DNA from: Streptomyces sp. RB17
GTDB lineage: Bacteria; Actinomycetota; Actinomycetes; Streptomycetales; Streptomycetaceae
Length of the DNA: 64,000 nucleotides
Direction of reading: 5' to 3'
Assembly (NCBI RefSeq): GCF_009604455.1
Contig: NZ_WEGL01000010.1
Location: 124,001-188,000, forward strand
The notes beneath the pieces were generated by a model, which worked only from the letters and a program-made list of their open reading frames with translations, ran no database searches and was not told the DNA's origin. Shown one piece after another: positions 25,765 to 35,701 of this stretch; position 1 is the stretch's first letter, and the number at the start of each line of letters is the position of its first letter. The translations under genes were made by a program, and so were the position numbers.

Positions 25765-26877
25765 TTACCGCTCGGTGGCCGCCAGCTGACCACAGGCCCC
25801 GTCGATCTCCTGGCCCCGGGTGTCCCGGACGGTGACGGGCACACCATGGGCGGCGATGGCCTCCACGAACGCCTTCTCGTCCTCGGGCCGCGAGGCGGTC
25901 CACTTGGACCCCGGCGTCGGGTTCAGCGGAATGAGGTTGACGTGCACGGGCTTGCCCCTGAGCAGCCGCCCGAGCCGGTCACCCCGCCATGCCTGGTCGT
26001 TGATGTCGCGGATGAGCGCGTACTCGATGGACAGCCGGCGCCCGCTCTTCTCGACGTACTCGAACCCGGCGTCCAGCACCTCGCGCACCTTCCAGCGCGT
26101 GTTCACGGGCACGAGGGTGTCGCGCAGCTCGTCGTCGGGGGCGTGCAGGGAGATCGCGAGCCGGCACTTGAAGCCCTCGTCGGCGAACCGGTGGATGGCC
26201 GGCACGAGCCCGACGGTGGACACGGTGATCCCGCGCTGGGAGAGCCCGAGCCCGTCCGGGGCGGGATCGGTGAGCGCCCGGATCGCACCCACGACCCGCT
26301 TGTAGTTGGCGAGCGGCTCACCCATGCCCATGAAGACGATGTTGGAGAGCCGGGCAGGCCCACCGGGCACCTCGCCGTCCCTCAGCGCCCGCATCCCGTC
26401 CACGATCTGGTGGACGATCTCCGCGGTGGACAGATTCCGGTCGAGGCCCGCCTGCCCGGTCGCGCAGAACGGACAGTTCATGCCACAGCCCGCCTGCGAG
26501 CTGATGCACATGGTGACCCGGTCCGGGTACCTCATCAGCACGGACTCGACGAGGGTCCCGTCGAACAGCCGCCACAGCGTCTTGCGGGTGGTCCCCTGGT
26601 CGGTCGACAGATGCCGGACGACGGTCATCAGCTCGGGGAACAGCGCTTCCTGGAGCTTGGCACGCGATCCGGCGGGGATGTCGGTCCACTGCTCCGGGTC
26701 GTGCGCGTACCGCGCGAAGTAGTGCTGCGAGAGCTGCTTGGCACGGAACGGCTTCTCACCGGTCTCGGCCACCGCGTCCTTGCGCTCGGCGGGCGTGAGA
26801 TCGGCAAGATGCCGCGGCGGCTTCTTGGCTCCGCGCGGGGCGACGAAAGTGAGTTCTCCGGGTTCAGGCATGGCCAT
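25765..26877 (-). CDS. rlmN: Dual-specificity 23S rRNA A2503 / tRNA A37 methyltransferase RlmN
   Basis: 370 residues, normal for RlmN. The radical-SAM cluster motif [16 protein letters not shown] follows [10 protein letters not shown]. Downstream are [21 protein letters not shown], and the C-terminal GACGQL with the methyl-carrying Cys. It puts a C2 methyl on A2503 in the peptidyl-transferase centre and on A37 of some tRNAs. ATG 26877 and ATG 26871 (MAMP) are both possible. It is divergent from the YceI gene and ends 45 bp before the riboswitch of the thiamin operon. Confidence 0.95.
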   Translation of the reverse strand: MAMPEPGELTFVAPRGAKKPPRHLADLTPAERKDAVAETGEKPFRAKQLSQHYFARYAHDPEQWTDIPAGSRAKLQEALFPELMTVVRHLSTDQGTTRKTLWRLFDGTLVESVLMRYPDRVTMCISSQAGCGMNCPFCATGQAGLDRNLSTAEIVHQIVDGMRALRDGEVPGGPARLSNIVFMGMGEPLANYKRVVGAIRALTDPAPDGLGLSQRGITVSTVGLVPAIHRFADEGFKCRLAISLHAPDDELRDTLVPVNTRWKVREVLDAGFEYVEKSGRRLSIEYALIRDINDQAWRGDRLGRLLRGKPVHVNLIPLNPTPGSKWTASRPEDEKAFVEAIAAHGVPVTVRDTRGQEIDGACGQLAATER

Positions 26878-27025
26878 ACCAGTGTCGCAGATCGAATCGG
26901 GTGGCCCGGAGGGCGTGGGCACGGGACGGTCGTCGTTGCTGCCACCTGTGAAGTTCTGCCGAGGAACGGTCGGGTTTCCTGATCGGCCCTTGTCCGGTCC
27001 CCTGCCCTGGCGTAACCACGATTCC

Positions 27026-27682
27026 ATGAACCTTTTCGGCCGCAACTCCTTCCACCGGCGCACGCAGCAGTCCGCCGTGCCCGTGGCGACCGCCGCTCCG
27101 GCGGCCGGTGCCACCGGTACCGCCGTTCTTCCCGATCCTGGGCTGGCGGGCCTCACCGGCGAGTGGCTGATCGATCCCGCGCACAGCAGGATCGGGTTCT
27201 CCGTGCGGCACGCGATGGTGACGACGGTGCGGGGCGCGTTCACCGAGTACGAGAGCCGGCTGTACTTCGACGGTCGCGATCCGGCCCGCTCCCGGGCCGA
27301 CATCGTGCTGTACACGGCAAGTGTCGACACGGGGGTCGAGCAGCGTGACGCGCACGTGATCGGCCGGCAGTTCCTGGACGCCGGGGCGCACCCACGGATG
27401 ACCTTCACGAGCACGGCCGTGCGGCTCGCGGGCCAGGACGTCTACCGCATGACCGGCGATCTCACGATCAAGGACACCAGCCGCCCCGTCGACCTGGAAC
27501 TCACCTACATCGGTCACGTCGTCGACGCGTTCGGGGACGAGCGGGTCGGCTTCGACGGCACCACCACCATCAACCGCTCCGACTGGGGGCTGAACTACGA
27601 CGCCCGGCTGGCCCAGGGCGGGGCCATGGTGAGCGAGAAGGTCCGCCTCCAGTTCGACATCGCCGCCATCCGGGCCACCTGA
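27026..27682 (+). CDS. YceI-family protein
   Basis: 218 residues. After a variable Ala/Pro-rich N-terminal 45 residues without a signal peptide, the YceI lipocalin-like barrel starts at [26 protein letters not shown] (in parts). It continues with [24 protein letters not shown] and [15 protein letters not shown]. YceI proteins bind isoprenoid-type lipids in a hydrophobic cavity; the role here is unknown. ATG 27026 is the first in-frame ATG after the divergent promoter region with rlmN. Confidence 0.9.
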   Translation: MNLFGRNSFHRRTQQSAVPVATAAPAAGATGTAVLPDPGLAGLTGEWLIDPAHSRIGFSVRHAMVTTVRGAFTEYESRLYFDGRDPARSRADIVLYTASVDTGVEQRDAHVIGRQFLDAGAHPRMTFTSTAVRLAGQDVYRMTGDLTIKDTSRPVDLELTYIGHVVDAFGDERVGFDGTTTINRSDWGLNYDARLAQGGAMVSEKVRLQFDIAAIRAT

Positions 27683-27703
27683 GGCTTCCGGCCAGGGCAC
27701 TCC

Positions 27704-28150
27704 CTAACCGGCGGTGTGCTCCAGCCGCTCCTTGAGCAGCCGCTCGTTCTGCGGCAGTTCCCTGCGGACCTGGGGGCGTACGACGAGCGGGATCAGCACC
27801 CTGCCGACGCCGTGGCCCTCGAAGTCCAGGTCCACGGACACGCGGGTACGGCCGTCGGGGAGCGGGATGACCTCGCCGTGCACCCGGCCCCGGACCGGGC
27901 CGTCCGTGCCCTGCATGCTCCAGGAGCGCGGCGGTTCGAACTCGGTGACCCGCATGGTCGTCGGGACGTCGCGGCGGCCGACGTGGCGGGTGATCCGGAG
28001 CCGGGAGCCGAGTCCGAAGGGGCTGTCGTCCAGCTGCTCGACCGACACCGCGCTCTTCTGCCACTCCGGCAGGTGGGCCGGGTCGCTGAGGTAGGCCCAG
28101 ACTTCTCCGGGACTCCGGTCGACGTCGATCTCTTCATGGAAGGCAGACAT
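27704..28150 (-). CDS. SRPBCC-family (polyketide cyclase/START-like) protein
   Basis: 148 residues. Pattern of the SRPBCC fold: EIDVDRSPGEVWAYLSDPAHLPEWQKSAVSV at the start, GSRLRITRHVGRR and VTEFEPPRSWSMQG in the middle, and a long C-terminal helix after RVLIPLVVRPQV. The family binds small hydrophobic ligands or acts as cyclase/dehydratase. No ligand can be assigned. Convergent with the YceI gene, 21 bp apart. Confidence 0.85.
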   Translation of the reverse strand: MSAFHEEIDVDRSPGEVWAYLSDPAHLPEWQKSAVSVEQLDDSPFGLGSRLRITRHVGRRDVPTTMRVTEFEPPRSWSMQGTDGPVRGRVHGEVIPLPDGRTRVSVDLDFEGHGVGRVLIPLVVRPQVRRELPQNERLLKERLEHTAG

Positions 28151-28228
28151 CGCGGCCTCCTTTCCCGGACAGAACAGAGGGCTCACCTCCAGATCGTCCC
28201 ACCCCAGGGCCCGTACGACCAACGCCGA

Positions 28229-28262
28229 CGGGCCCCCGCCCTGCGCACAGGACGAGGGCCCG
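28229..28262. terminator. Hairpin downstream of cdsA
   Basis: CGGGCCC (28229-28235) pairs with GGGCCCG (28256-28262) across a 20-base loop with partial inner pairing. It lies 50 bases past the cdsA stop on the minus strand. Confidence 0.55.
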
Positions 28263-28311
28263 GAAGCCGTACGACACGACGCTCAGGCTCACGCGGAGCC
28301 CGACGCGCGGC

Positions 28312-29475
28312 TCACGCGGAGCCGACGAAGAGCACCAGCAGCAGCCAGACCACCGGGGCCGTCGGGAGGAGGGAGTCCAGGCGGTCCATGATGCCTCCGT
28401 GGCCGGGGAGCAGGGTGCCCATGTCCTTGATGCCCAGGTCGCGCTTGATCATGGATTCGCCGAGGTCGCCCAGCGTGGCGCTGGCCGCGACCGCGAGGCC
28501 CAGCAGCAGGCCCTGCCACCAGGTGCCGTCGTCGATCAGGAACTGCATGCACAGCGCGCCCGCGACCATCGCGAACAGCACCGCGCCCGCCAGGCCCTCG
28601 CGGGTCTTGCCGGGGCTGATGCGCGGGGCCAGCTTGTTCCTGCCGAACCGCCAGCCGACCGCGTAGGCGCCGGTGTCGCTGACGACCGTCAGGAGGAGGA
28701 AGGTGAGGACGCGCCAGGGGCCGTCGGACGCGGTCAGCATCATCGCCACGAACGTGGCCAGGAACGGCACGTAGAACGCCGCGAAGACGCCCGCCGTGAC
28801 GTCCTTGAGATAGCCCTCCGGCGACTCCGTCATCCGCCAGACCAGGACGGCCAGGGCGGTCAGCGCCATGGCGACCCAGGCGCCCTCGGCGCCACGGACG
28901 TACCCGGCGACCACCATCGCGGCACCGCCCACCGCGAGCGGCACCAGCGGCGCCTTGATGTCCTTGCGCTCGCGCAGTCTGCTGGTCAGTTCCCACAGGC
29001 CGACGACGACCGCGACCGCGATCACACCGACGAAGACGGCCTTCTCGACGAACAGGGACGCGACGATCACCACACCGAGCCCGACCCCGACGCCTATGGC
29101 CGCGCTCAGGTCACGGCCCGCGCTCTTCTTCTGCGGCGCTGGGGCCGGCTGGTGGGCGTCGGGCATGGGCTCCGGATTCTGCTTCTCGGCCAAAAGGGCG
29201 CGGCCCTGCGGGGGCTCGGGGCGGAACTCGCCCTGGAATTCCTGGAACAAGGGGCCGCTCCGCCGAGCAGCCCCCCGGTCGCCGCCCTCGTCCGCGCCGT
29301 ACGCGCGCTCGTCGGGCACGACGGGCATGGGGCGAGTCTGTTGCGCCTCAGGCGCATCGTATGTGGGACCCGCCGGGACGGCCCCCGGGACAGGCTGGGC
29401 GGGCCCGCCCCCGGCGGGACCCCAGTACCCGGCCTGGCCCGCCGCTGGCGGCGCCCCCCAGGAAGAGTCGCTCAT
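28312..29475 (-). CDS. cdsA: Phosphatidate cytidylyltransferase
   Basis: 387 residues. The first 125 are hydrophilic and Gly/Pro/Gln-rich, an extension usual in actinomycetes. About eight membrane helices follow, then the CDP-DG synthase region (DTGAYAVGWRFGRNKLAPRISPGKTREGL, in parts, and LGDLGESMIKRDLGIKDMG...GHGGIMDRLDSL). It makes CDP-diacylglycerol for phospholipid synthesis at the membrane. The ATG overlaps the frr stop by one base (TGATG), so it is coupled to frr. Confidence 0.95.
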   Translation of the reverse strand: MSDSSWGAPPAAGQAGYWGPAGGGPAQPVPGAVPAGPTYDAPEAQQTRPMPVVPDERAYGADEGGDRGAARRSGPLFQEFQGEFRPEPPQGRALLAEKQNPEPMPDAHQPAPAPQKKSAGRDLSAAIGVGVGLGVVIVASLFVEKAVFVGVIAVAVVVGLWELTSRLRERKDIKAPLVPLAVGGAAMVVAGYVRGAEGAWVAMALTALAVLVWRMTESPEGYLKDVTAGVFAAFYVPFLATFVAMMLTASDGPWRVLTFLLLTVVSDTGAYAVGWRFGRNKLAPRISPGKTREGLAGAVLFAMVAGALCMQFLIDDGTWWQGLLLGLAVAASATLGDLGESMIKRDLGIKDMGTLLPGHGGIMDRLDSLLPTAPVVWLLLVLFVGSA

Positions 29476-30032
29476 CAGACTTCGAGCAGCTCCGATTCCT
29501 TGTGCTTCAGGAGCTCGTCCACCTGGGCGACGTACTTCGCCGTGGTGTCGTCGAGGTCCTTCTCCGCACGGCGGCCCTCGTCCTCGCCGATCTCGCCGTC
29601 CTTGATCAGCTTGTCGATGGCGTCCTTGGCCTTGCGGCGCACGGAGCGGATCGAGATCTTCGCGTCCTCGCCCTTGCCCTTGGCGACCTTGATGTACTCG
29701 CGGCGGCGCTCCTCGGTGAGCTCGGGGAACACCACACGGATGATGTTGCCGTCGTTGCTGGGGTTGACGCCCAGGTCGGAGTCGCGGATCGCCTGCTCGA
29801 TGTTGCGCAGCGCGCTCTTGTCGAACGGGGTCACGACCGCCATGCGCGGCTCCGGCACGGAGAACGAGGCCAGCTGGTTGATCGGCGTCGGGGCACCGTA
29901 GTAGTCGGCCACGATCTTGTTGAACATCGCCGGGTGCGCACGGCCGGTGCGGATCGCGGCGAAGTCCTCCTTGGCGACCACGACGGCCTTCTCCATCTTC
30001 TCCTCGGCCTCGAGGAGGGTCTCTTCGATCAC
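29475..30032 (-). CDS. frr: Ribosome recycling factor
   Basis: 185 residues, exact family length. Typical motifs are [57 protein letters not shown] and [11 protein letters not shown]. It splits post-termination ribosomes with EF-G. Two adjacent GTG codons (30035 and 30032) could start it. 30032 gives the usual N-terminus and has AGGAG about 8 bases upstream. Between pyrH and cdsA in the conserved order. Confidence 0.96.
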   Translation of the reverse strand: MIEETLLEAEEKMEKAVVVAKEDFAAIRTGRAHPAMFNKIVADYYGAPTPINQLASFSVPEPRMAVVTPFDKSALRNIEQAIRDSDLGVNPSNDGNIIRVVFPELTEERRREYIKVAKGKGEDAKISIRSVRRKAKDAIDKLIKDGEIGEDEGRRAEKDLDDTTAKYVAQVDELLKHKESELLEV

Positions 30033-30207
30033 CACTTGCTCCTGCGTGTCTTGAGTAAGGCCCGGCTGCGGTTCCACTGGCGGGCGGCGGCCGGCTGCGT
30101 CGCGTCTTCTTCCTGCACGGTTCCCGACCGGCAGGACATTGTCCATCCCCCAGCCAGGGTCCGGCCCCCTTACGGGGGCGCGCGCCACCGGCCGGGTTGA
30201 TGCCGGG

Positions 30208-30966
30208 TCAGCCCCGGCTGCCCTGGTCACCCACCAGCGTGCCGATCTTCTCACCCTTGACGGCACGGGCGATATTGCCCTCCGCGAGGAGCTCGAAGAC
30301 GAGGATCGGGAGCTTGTTGTCGCGGCACAGCGTGATGGCGGTGGCGTCGGCGACCTTGAGGTCGCGGGTGATGACCTCGCCGTAGCCGAGGGCGTCGAAC
30401 TTGACGGCGTCCGGGTTGCGCTTGGGGTCGGAGTCGTAGACCCCGTCCACGCCGTTCTTGCCCATCAGCAGCGCCTCGGCGTCGATCTCCAGGGCGCGCT
30501 GGGCGGCGGTGGTGTCGGTGGAGAAGTACGGCATGCCCATACCGGCGCCGAAGATGACCACACGGCCCTTCTCCAGGTGGCGCACGGCGCGCAGCGGGAT
30601 GTACGGCTCGGCGACCTGGCCCATGGTGATGGCGGTCTGCACCCGGCTGTCGATGCCCTCCTTCTCCAGGAAGTCCTGGAGGGCGAGGCAGTTCATCACG
30701 GTGCCGAGCATGCCCATGTAGTCGGAGCGGGCGCGGTCCATGCCGCGCTGCTGGAGTTCGGCACCGCGGAAGAAGTTGCCGCCGCCGATGACGACCGCGA
30801 TCTGCGCGCCGTCCCGGACGACGGCCGCGATCTCCCGGGCGATCTTGTGCACCACGTCCGGGTCCACGCCCAGGCCCCCGCCGCCGGAGAACGCCTCTCC
30901 GGACAGCTTCAGCAGAAACCGGCCGTGTACTTTGCCGTCGTCGCTCTTCTGGGCCTTGGTGGTCAT
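30208..30966 (-). CDS. pyrH: Uridylate kinase
   Basis: 252 residues. Amino-acid-kinase fold with [63 protein letters not shown] and [14 protein letters not shown]. Makes UDP from UMP in pyrimidine synthesis. Follows tsf on the minus strand across a large stem-loop, as in the usual rpsB-tsf-pyrH-frr order. Confidence 0.96.
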   Translation of the reverse strand: MTTKAQKSDDGKVHGRFLLKLSGEAFSGGGGLGVDPDVVHKIAREIAAVVRDGAQIAVVIGGGNFFRGAELQQRGMDRARSDYMGMLGTVMNCLALQDFLEKEGIDSRVQTAITMGQVAEPYIPLRAVRHLEKGRVVIFGAGMGMPYFSTDTTAAQRALEIDAEALLMGKNGVDGVYDSDPKRNPDAVKFDALGYGEVITRDLKVADATAITLCRDNKLPILVFELLAEGNIARAVKGEKIGTLVGDQGSRG

Positions 30967-31005
30967 GGGAGATCCCGCCTCTTTCACGTGTTGCACATAC
31001 GAAGA

Positions 31006-31055
31006 AGGCCATTGCCGATGGGGTCGCTTTTCGCTCCCATGCGCGGCAATGGCCT
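31006..31055. terminator. Large stem-loop between tsf and pyrH
   Basis: AGGCCATTGCCG (31006-31017) pairs perfectly with CGGCAATGGCCT (31044-31055), and the loop itself contains ATGGG/CCCAT. It is a terminator or attenuator that would separate tsf expression from pyrH-frr-cdsA. Confidence 0.8.
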
Positions 31056-31170
31056 CCTCGTCAGATCTGCTGCCGTCCGCCCCACGCCGGGGTGTGGCGG
31101 TGTGCGCGGACGACTGCTGTCGACCCTACCGAGAATCTCCCGCGGGTCGCGCGTCGATCGCGGAACGGAC

Positions 31171-32007
31171 TCAGATGCCGACCTTGATGCGCGAGAAGCG
31201 CTTCAGGGTGACACCGGCCTCGTCCAGCACCTTCTGGACCGACTTCTTGTTGTCGAGCGCGTACGGCTGGCCGAGCAGCGTGGCGTCCTTGAAGAAGCCG
31301 TTGAGCCGACCCTCGACGATCTTGGCGATCGCGGCCTCGGGCTTGCCCTCGGCGCGGGTGGTCTCCTCGGCGATGCGGCGCTCGGACTCGACGACGTCGG
31401 CCGGCACCTCGTCCTTGGAGAGGTACTTCGGCGCGAAGGCGGCGATGTGCTGGGCGACGCCCTTGGCGACCTCGGCGTTCGGCTTGTCCAGCTCGACCAG
31501 GACACCGATCTGCGGGGGCAGGTCGGGCATGGTGCGGTGCATGTAAGCGAGCACGAAACCGTCGGCGAACTGCGCGAAGCGGTCCAGGACGATCTTCTCG
31601 CCGAGGTTGGCGTTGGCCTCGTCCACGAAGGCCTGGACGGTCTTGCCGGGCTCGATCTCGGAGGCGAGCAGGGCCTCGAGGTCCGCCGGGTTCGTCTTGG
31701 CGACGTGCTCGGCGATGGCCTGGGCCACGGCCTGGAACTTCTCGCCCTTGGCGACGAAGTCGGTCTCGCACTTCAGCTCGACCAGGACGCCGGAGGAGTT
31801 GTCGTCGGCGATGATGGAGACCACGGCGCCGTTCTCGGCGGAGCGGCCCTCACGCTTGGCGACGCCCTTCTGGCCCTTGATGCGCAGCGCCTCGACGGCC
31901 TTGTCGACGCTGCCCTCGGCCTCGTCCAGTGCCTTCTTGCAGTCCATCATGCCGGCGCCGGTGAGCTCACGGAGCTTCTTGACGTCGGCGGCGGTGTAGT
32001 TCGCCAT
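31171..32007 (-). CDS. tsf: Elongation factor Ts
   Basis: 278 residues. MANYTAADVKKLRELTGAGMMDCKKALDEA (in parts) is the EF-Ts N-terminal motif, and VLVELKCETDFVAKGEKF is the second signature. Exchanges GDP for GTP on EF-Tu. Start ATG 32007. Separated from rpsB by 174 bp containing a GC hairpin. Confidence 0.97.
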   Translation of the reverse strand: MANYTAADVKKLRELTGAGMMDCKKALDEAEGSVDKAVEALRIKGQKGVAKREGRSAENGAVVSIIADDNSSGVLVELKCETDFVAKGEKFQAVAQAIAEHVAKTNPADLEALLASEIEPGKTVQAFVDEANANLGEKIVLDRFAQFADGFVLAYMHRTMPDLPPQIGVLVELDKPNAEVAKGVAQHIAAFAPKYLSKDEVPADVVESERRIAEETTRAEGKPEAAIAKIVEGRLNGFFKDATLLGQPYALDNKKSVQKVLDEAGVTLKRFSRIKVGI

Positions 32008-32112
32008 GAGTCTGTGAGTCTTTCTCGAAGTCTGGAAGATCTTCAGGTCTGCACGGTTGCGTTCCACATGTAGCCGCGGAACGCGTACGTCGTGCCGACC
32101 TGCGGGTGAACA

Positions 32113-32167
32113 GCGGGGGCGGACTTCACCGCGCCGGAGGCGCTGTGGCAAGCAGCACCGCCCCCGC
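32113..32167. terminator. Hairpin between rpsB and tsf
   Basis: GCGGGGGCGG (32113-32122) pairs perfectly with CCGCCCCCGC (32158-32167); the 35-base loop has additional inner pairing. It probably attenuates or processes the rpsB-tsf transcript, since tsf still has to be expressed in excess of S2. Confidence 0.65.
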
Positions 32168-32181
32168 CGTCAACGCGTGCG

Positions 32182-33102
32182 TCAGGCCTGCTCGCCCTCG
32201 GCGGCCGGAGCGTCAGCAGCCGGGGCCTCGGTGGCCGGAGCGTCAGCAGCCGGAGCGTCAGCAGCCGGAGCCTCGGCAGCCGGAGCCTCGGCGGCAGCCT
32301 CGGCCGGCTTCTCGGCCTCGTCGGCCTTCTTCTCACCCTCGAGCAGGTCGCGCTCCCACTCGGCGAGCGGTTCGCCCGCGGCCTTCTCGCCCTTCTCACC
32401 GGCGGCCACGCCGGAACGGGCGATGAGACCCTCGGCGACGGCGTCGGCGATCACACGGGTGAGCAGGGTGACGGAGCGGATCGCGTCGTCGTTGCCCGGG
32501 ATCTTGTAGTCGACCTCGTCGGGGTCGCAGTTGGTGTCGAGGATCGCGACGACCGGAATGTTCAGCTTCCGGGCCTCACCGACGGCGATGTGCTCCTTCT
32601 TGGTGTCCACGATCCAGACGGCGCTCGGCACCTTCTGCATCTCGCGGATACCACCGAGGGTCTTCTCCAGCTTGGCCTTCTCGCGCGAGAGCACGAGAAG
32701 CTCCTTCTTGGTCAGACCGGACGCTGCGACGTCCTCGAAGTCGATCTGCTCGAGCTCCTTGAGGCGCTGCAGACGCTTGTAGACGGTCGAGAAGTTGGTG
32801 AGCATGCCGCCCAGCCAGCGCTGGTTGACGTAGGGCATGCCGACGCGGGTGGCCTGCTCGGCGATGGCCTCCTGCGCCTGCTTCTTGGTGCCGACGAACA
32901 TGACCGTGCCGCCGTGGGCGACGGTCTCCTTGACGAACTCGTAGGCGCGGTCGATGTACGACAGCGACTGGAGCAGGTCGATGATGTAGATGCCGTTGCG
33001 CTCGGTGAAGATGAAGCGCTTCATCTTCGGGTTCCAGCGACGGGTCTGGTGACCGAAGTGGACGCCGCTCTCCAGCAGCTCCCGCATCGTGACGACGGCC
33101 AT
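32182..33102 (-). CDS. rpsB: 30S ribosomal protein S2
   Basis: 306 residues. [27 protein letters not shown] (in parts), [18 protein letters not shown] and [22 protein letters not shown] are diagnostic of S2. The C-terminal 60 residues are an Ala/Pro/Glu-rich tail of about eight APAA[DE]/APATE units, encoded by tandemly repeated GC-rich 9- to 12-bp units. Such tails vary among actinomycetes. Divergent from the M23 gene across 275 bp. Confidence 0.96.
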   Translation of the reverse strand: MAVVTMRELLESGVHFGHQTRRWNPKMKRFIFTERNGIYIIDLLQSLSYIDRAYEFVKETVAHGGTVMFVGTKKQAQEAIAEQATRVGMPYVNQRWLGGMLTNFSTVYKRLQRLKELEQIDFEDVAASGLTKKELLVLSREKAKLEKTLGGIREMQKVPSAVWIVDTKKEHIAVGEARKLNIPVVAILDTNCDPDEVDYKIPGNDDAIRSVTLLTRVIADAVAEGLIARSGVAAGEKGEKAAGEPLAEWERDLLEGEKKADEAEKPAEAAAEAPAAEAPAADAPAADAPATEAPAADAPAAEGEQA

Positions 33103-33377
33103 GGCCGTATCTCCTTGAGTTTCTCGGTTGTGCCGCGGATGCCGGACGGCTCCCGCGCCTGACGCCCGCGACGCGCCTTGCCGCGAAGGACCGAGAGGCG
33201 CTGACACCGGAGGGGGTGACCGGACCGGTGTCGGGGCGTGCGAAGTCGACCCGGTGACCCGGATCGCCAGAAGAAGTGTACGGGACCGCCGGGGCACCGG
33301 GTGACGCCGCTGTCCACAACCGGCGGGTTGCCCACAGTCTCCGGCCATGATCGGCGGGGGTGCGGGACGGTGGTCGC

Positions 33378-33959
33378 ATGCGAGAAGCGATGCGATGCGC
33401 GTCCCTGTGGGCGGTTCTGCCGCTGGGTCTGCTGCTGATGGTGCTCACCCCGTCGGCCTGGGCGGAGCCCCCGCCCCCGGCCCCCGCACCGCCCCCCGCG
33501 GCCCCTGTCCCGGCCATCGCCCGCAGCTGGCCGGTGGGCGTGCACCCCCTGGTGCTACGGGGCTGGGAGCCACCCGCCACGGTGTACGGCCCCGGCCACC
33601 GTGGCGTGGACCTGTCGGCGCCGGCCGGTTCAACGGTACGGGCGGTCGCCCCGGGCCGGGTGTCCTTCGCGGGACGGGTGGCGGGGCGCGGGGTCGTCTC
33701 GGTCGACCTGTCGGGAACGGATCTTCGGACGACGTACGAGCCGGTGAGTGCTTCGGTACGGAAGGGGGACGAGGTGAGGGCCGGGGAGGTGGTGGGCCGG
33801 GTGGAGGCGACCGGCTCCCACTGCCCGGCCACCTGCGTGCACTGGGGCCTACGTCGAGGCGAGACCTACCTGGACCCGCTGTCGCTGCTGCCGCCCTGGC
33901 TTCTGCACAGGGGGCCGCCGAGACTCCTGCCGGTGCTGGGGGTACCACTGCCGAGGTGA
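33378..33959 (+). CDS. Secreted M23/LytM-like protein, catalytic His missing
   Basis: 193 residues. Sec signal peptide ([20 protein letters not shown]), a short Pro-rich linker and one M23 domain. The Zn-ligand pattern HRGVD (H-x3-D) and a late His in CVHWGLR are present. The residue normally His before Leu in YxHL is replaced (TTYEPVSA), and the first His of HxH is Cys. Both catalytic His are thus absent while the three metal ligands remain, so it may bind rather than cut peptidoglycan, or regulate another enzyme. ATG 33378 is one of several candidate starts. Confidence 0.8.
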   Translation: MREAMRCASLWAVLPLGLLLMVLTPSAWAEPPPPAPAPPPAAPVPAIARSWPVGVHPLVLRGWEPPATVYGPGHRGVDLSAPAGSTVRAVAPGRVSFAGRVAGRGVVSVDLSGTDLRTTYEPVSASVRKGDEVRAGEVVGRVEATGSHCPATCVHWGLRRGETYLDPLSLLPPWLLHRGPPRLLPVLGVPLPR

Positions 33960-33984
33960 CCGCGGACCGTCACCGGCGGCGGCC

Positions 33985-34045
33985 GCGGCCGCGGCCGCGC
34001 GGGGGCCGGCCGCACAGTTCCCCGCGCCCCTTCGGGACGCTCGTG
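33985..34045. repeat. Streptomyces interspersed GC-rich repeat
   Basis: A (GGCCGC)n run is followed by GCCGCACAGTTCCCCGCG and CCCCTTCGGG, a sequence I know as one of the commonest dispersed intergenic repeats in Streptomyces genomes. The rest of the 256-bp gap between the M23 and TetR genes holds further imperfect GC hairpins and no gene. Confidence 0.6.
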
Positions 34046-34215
34046 GCTGCGGGCAGTCGTGCTTCCTCCAATGCCTTGAGGGCCTGGGGACCCCCAGGGC
34101 GGCACGGGTGGGTGCTGCGGCCCCCTGTCGGCGCCGGCTTGCGGCCCCGCCCCTGCTCGACGGCAGCACAGGGCGCCCCGCCGGCACCAGGAACGCTCCC
34201 TGGCGCCGGCGAGCC

Positions 34216-34797
34216 TCAGCCCTTCACACCCCGCAACGCCATGGTCACCGCCGCGTCCGTCACCACCGCGGGATCCTCCGCGGCACCGAGCTCGATGCGC
34301 CGCACCGCCGCATCCACGACCCCCTGCAGCAGCATCGCCGCCAGCCGCGGCTGCTCGTGCCCCATCTCGCCGAGCGCCTCGGCGATCATCGCGACGAGCC
34401 CGCCGTGCGCCGCCCGGATCTTCTCCCGCGCCCCGGCGTCCAGCTCACTCGCGGAGATGGCGACCACCGCCCGGTGCCGCCGGTCCCCGACCAGCGCGAG
34501 CTGCTGCCGCACATACGCCTCGACCTTGCCCTCGGCGGACTCGGCCCGCTCCATCGCGGCCGCCACCTCCGCCGCCCACAGCGGAAAGTCGGCCTCGCAC
34601 AGCTCCTCGACCACGGCGGCCCGCGACCTGAAGTACTCGTACACGGACGACCGAGCCAGCCCGGTCCGCTCGGCCAGCGCGGGAAACGTCAGCGCTTCCG
34701 TCCCGCCCTCGGACAGCAACGACCGCGCCGCGTCCAGCAGGGCGGCTCGCTGCATCGACCGGTGCTCGGCCACGGAGGCCGCTCGAATCCTTGGCAC
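34216..34797 (-). CDS. TetR-family transcriptional regulator
   Basis: 193 residues. The N-terminal HTH (about 15-60: AALLDAARSLLSEGGTEALTFPALAERTGLARSSVYEYFRSR, in parts) is typical TetR. The C-terminal ligand domain is all-helical with no known family match. It lies directly downstream of whiG on the same strand with a 60-bp gap. I recall the same order in S. coelicolor. GTG 34797 (MPRIRAAS) is chosen; GTG 34806 is an alternative. Confidence 0.88.
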   Translation of the reverse strand: MPRIRAASVAEHRSMQRAALLDAARSLLSEGGTEALTFPALAERTGLARSSVYEYFRSRAAVVEELCEADFPLWAAEVAAAMERAESAEGKVEAYVRQQLALVGDRRHRAVVAISASELDAGAREKIRAAHGGLVAMIAEALGEMGHEQPRLAAMLLQGVVDAAVRRIELGAAEDPAVVTDAAVTMALRGVKG

Positions 34798-34858
34798 GTC
34801 AACCACTTTACGGACGCCCCCACCCGAACGGGAGCCACCGGGCACCGCGCCGCCGGCC

Positions 34859-35701
34859 TCAGCGCCCGAAGCTCGCCAGCTTGGCCCGCAGCTGAAGCAC
34901 CGACTTGGTGTGGATCTGGCTGACCCGGCTCTCGGTGACCCCGAGGACGTTGCCGATCTCGGCGAGGGTGAGCCCCTCGTAGTAGTACAGCGTGACCACG
35001 GTCTTCTCCCGCTCGGGCAGCGTGTTGATCGCCCGCGCCAGGAAGCGGCGCAGTTCCCGGTCCTCGGCCACCTCCACGGGATTGTCCGCGGCGGTGTCCT
35101 CCAGCGTGTCCATGAGGCTCAGCCGGTCCCCGCCCTCGCTGCCGACGTGCAGCAGCTCCTCCAGCGCGACCACGTTGGCCAGCGACAACTGGCTGAACAC
35201 GGCGTGGAGTTCGTCGACCTCCATGTCCAGCTCTGCGGCCACCTCGACCTCGCTCGGGGTGCGCCGCAGCCGCGCCTCCAGGGTGGCGTAGGCCCGCTCC
35301 ACGTTCCGCGCCTTCTGCCGTACCGACCGCGGGATCCAGTCCAGCGCCCGCAGCTCGTCGATCATGGCGCCCCGGATCCGGGTGATCGCGTACGTCTCGA
35401 ACTTGATCTCCCGGTCGATGTCGAACTTCTCGATCGCGTCGATCAGCCCGAAGACTCCGGAGGAGACGAAGTCGGCCTGCTCGACGTTGGGGGGCAGGCC
35501 GACGCTCACCCGGCCCGCGACGTATTTCACGAGCGGCGAGTAGTGCAGGATCAGCTGCTCCCGCAGCCGGTCGTCCCCCGTCGCCTTGTACGACCGCCAC
35601 AGCTCGTCGAGCGTCGAGGGAGCGGGCGGCCGCACGCTGCCACCGTCGCGGGCGGCTGGGGGGATCGCCGCCCGGTCGGACCCGGAGGTGTGCTGGGGCA
35701 T
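34859..35701 (-). CDS. whiG: Sporulation sigma factor WhiG (FliA-type)
   Basis: 280 residues. Sigma-28/FliA architecture: region 2 ([42 protein letters not shown], in parts, about 45-95), region 3 ([14 protein letters not shown]), region 4 with HTH ([24 protein letters not shown]). WhiG starts sporulation in aerial hyphae and its activity is held by the anti-sigma RsiG with c-di-GMP. Start ATG 35701. The leader holds a 10-bp triple repeat and possible GTGA sites. Confidence 0.95.
   Translation of the reverse strand: MPQHTSGSDRAAIPPAARDGGSVRPPAPSTLDELWRSYKATGDDRLREQLILHYSPLVKYVAGRVSVGLPPNVEQADFVSSGVFGLIDAIEKFDIDREIKFETYAITRIRGAMIDELRALDWIPRSVRQKARNVERAYATLEARLRRTPSEVEVAAELDMEVDELHAVFSQLSLANVVALEELLHVGSEGGDRLSLMDTLEDTAADNPVEVAEDRELRRFLARAINTLPEREKTVVTLYYYEGLTLAEIGNVLGVTESRVSQIHTKSVLQLRAKLASFGR

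Noticed and set aside
32200-32300. Tandem CGGAGCGTCAGCAGC units looked like a minisatellite or CRISPR-like array
   Set aside because: They encode the Ala/Pro/Glu tail of S2 in frame and have no spacers.
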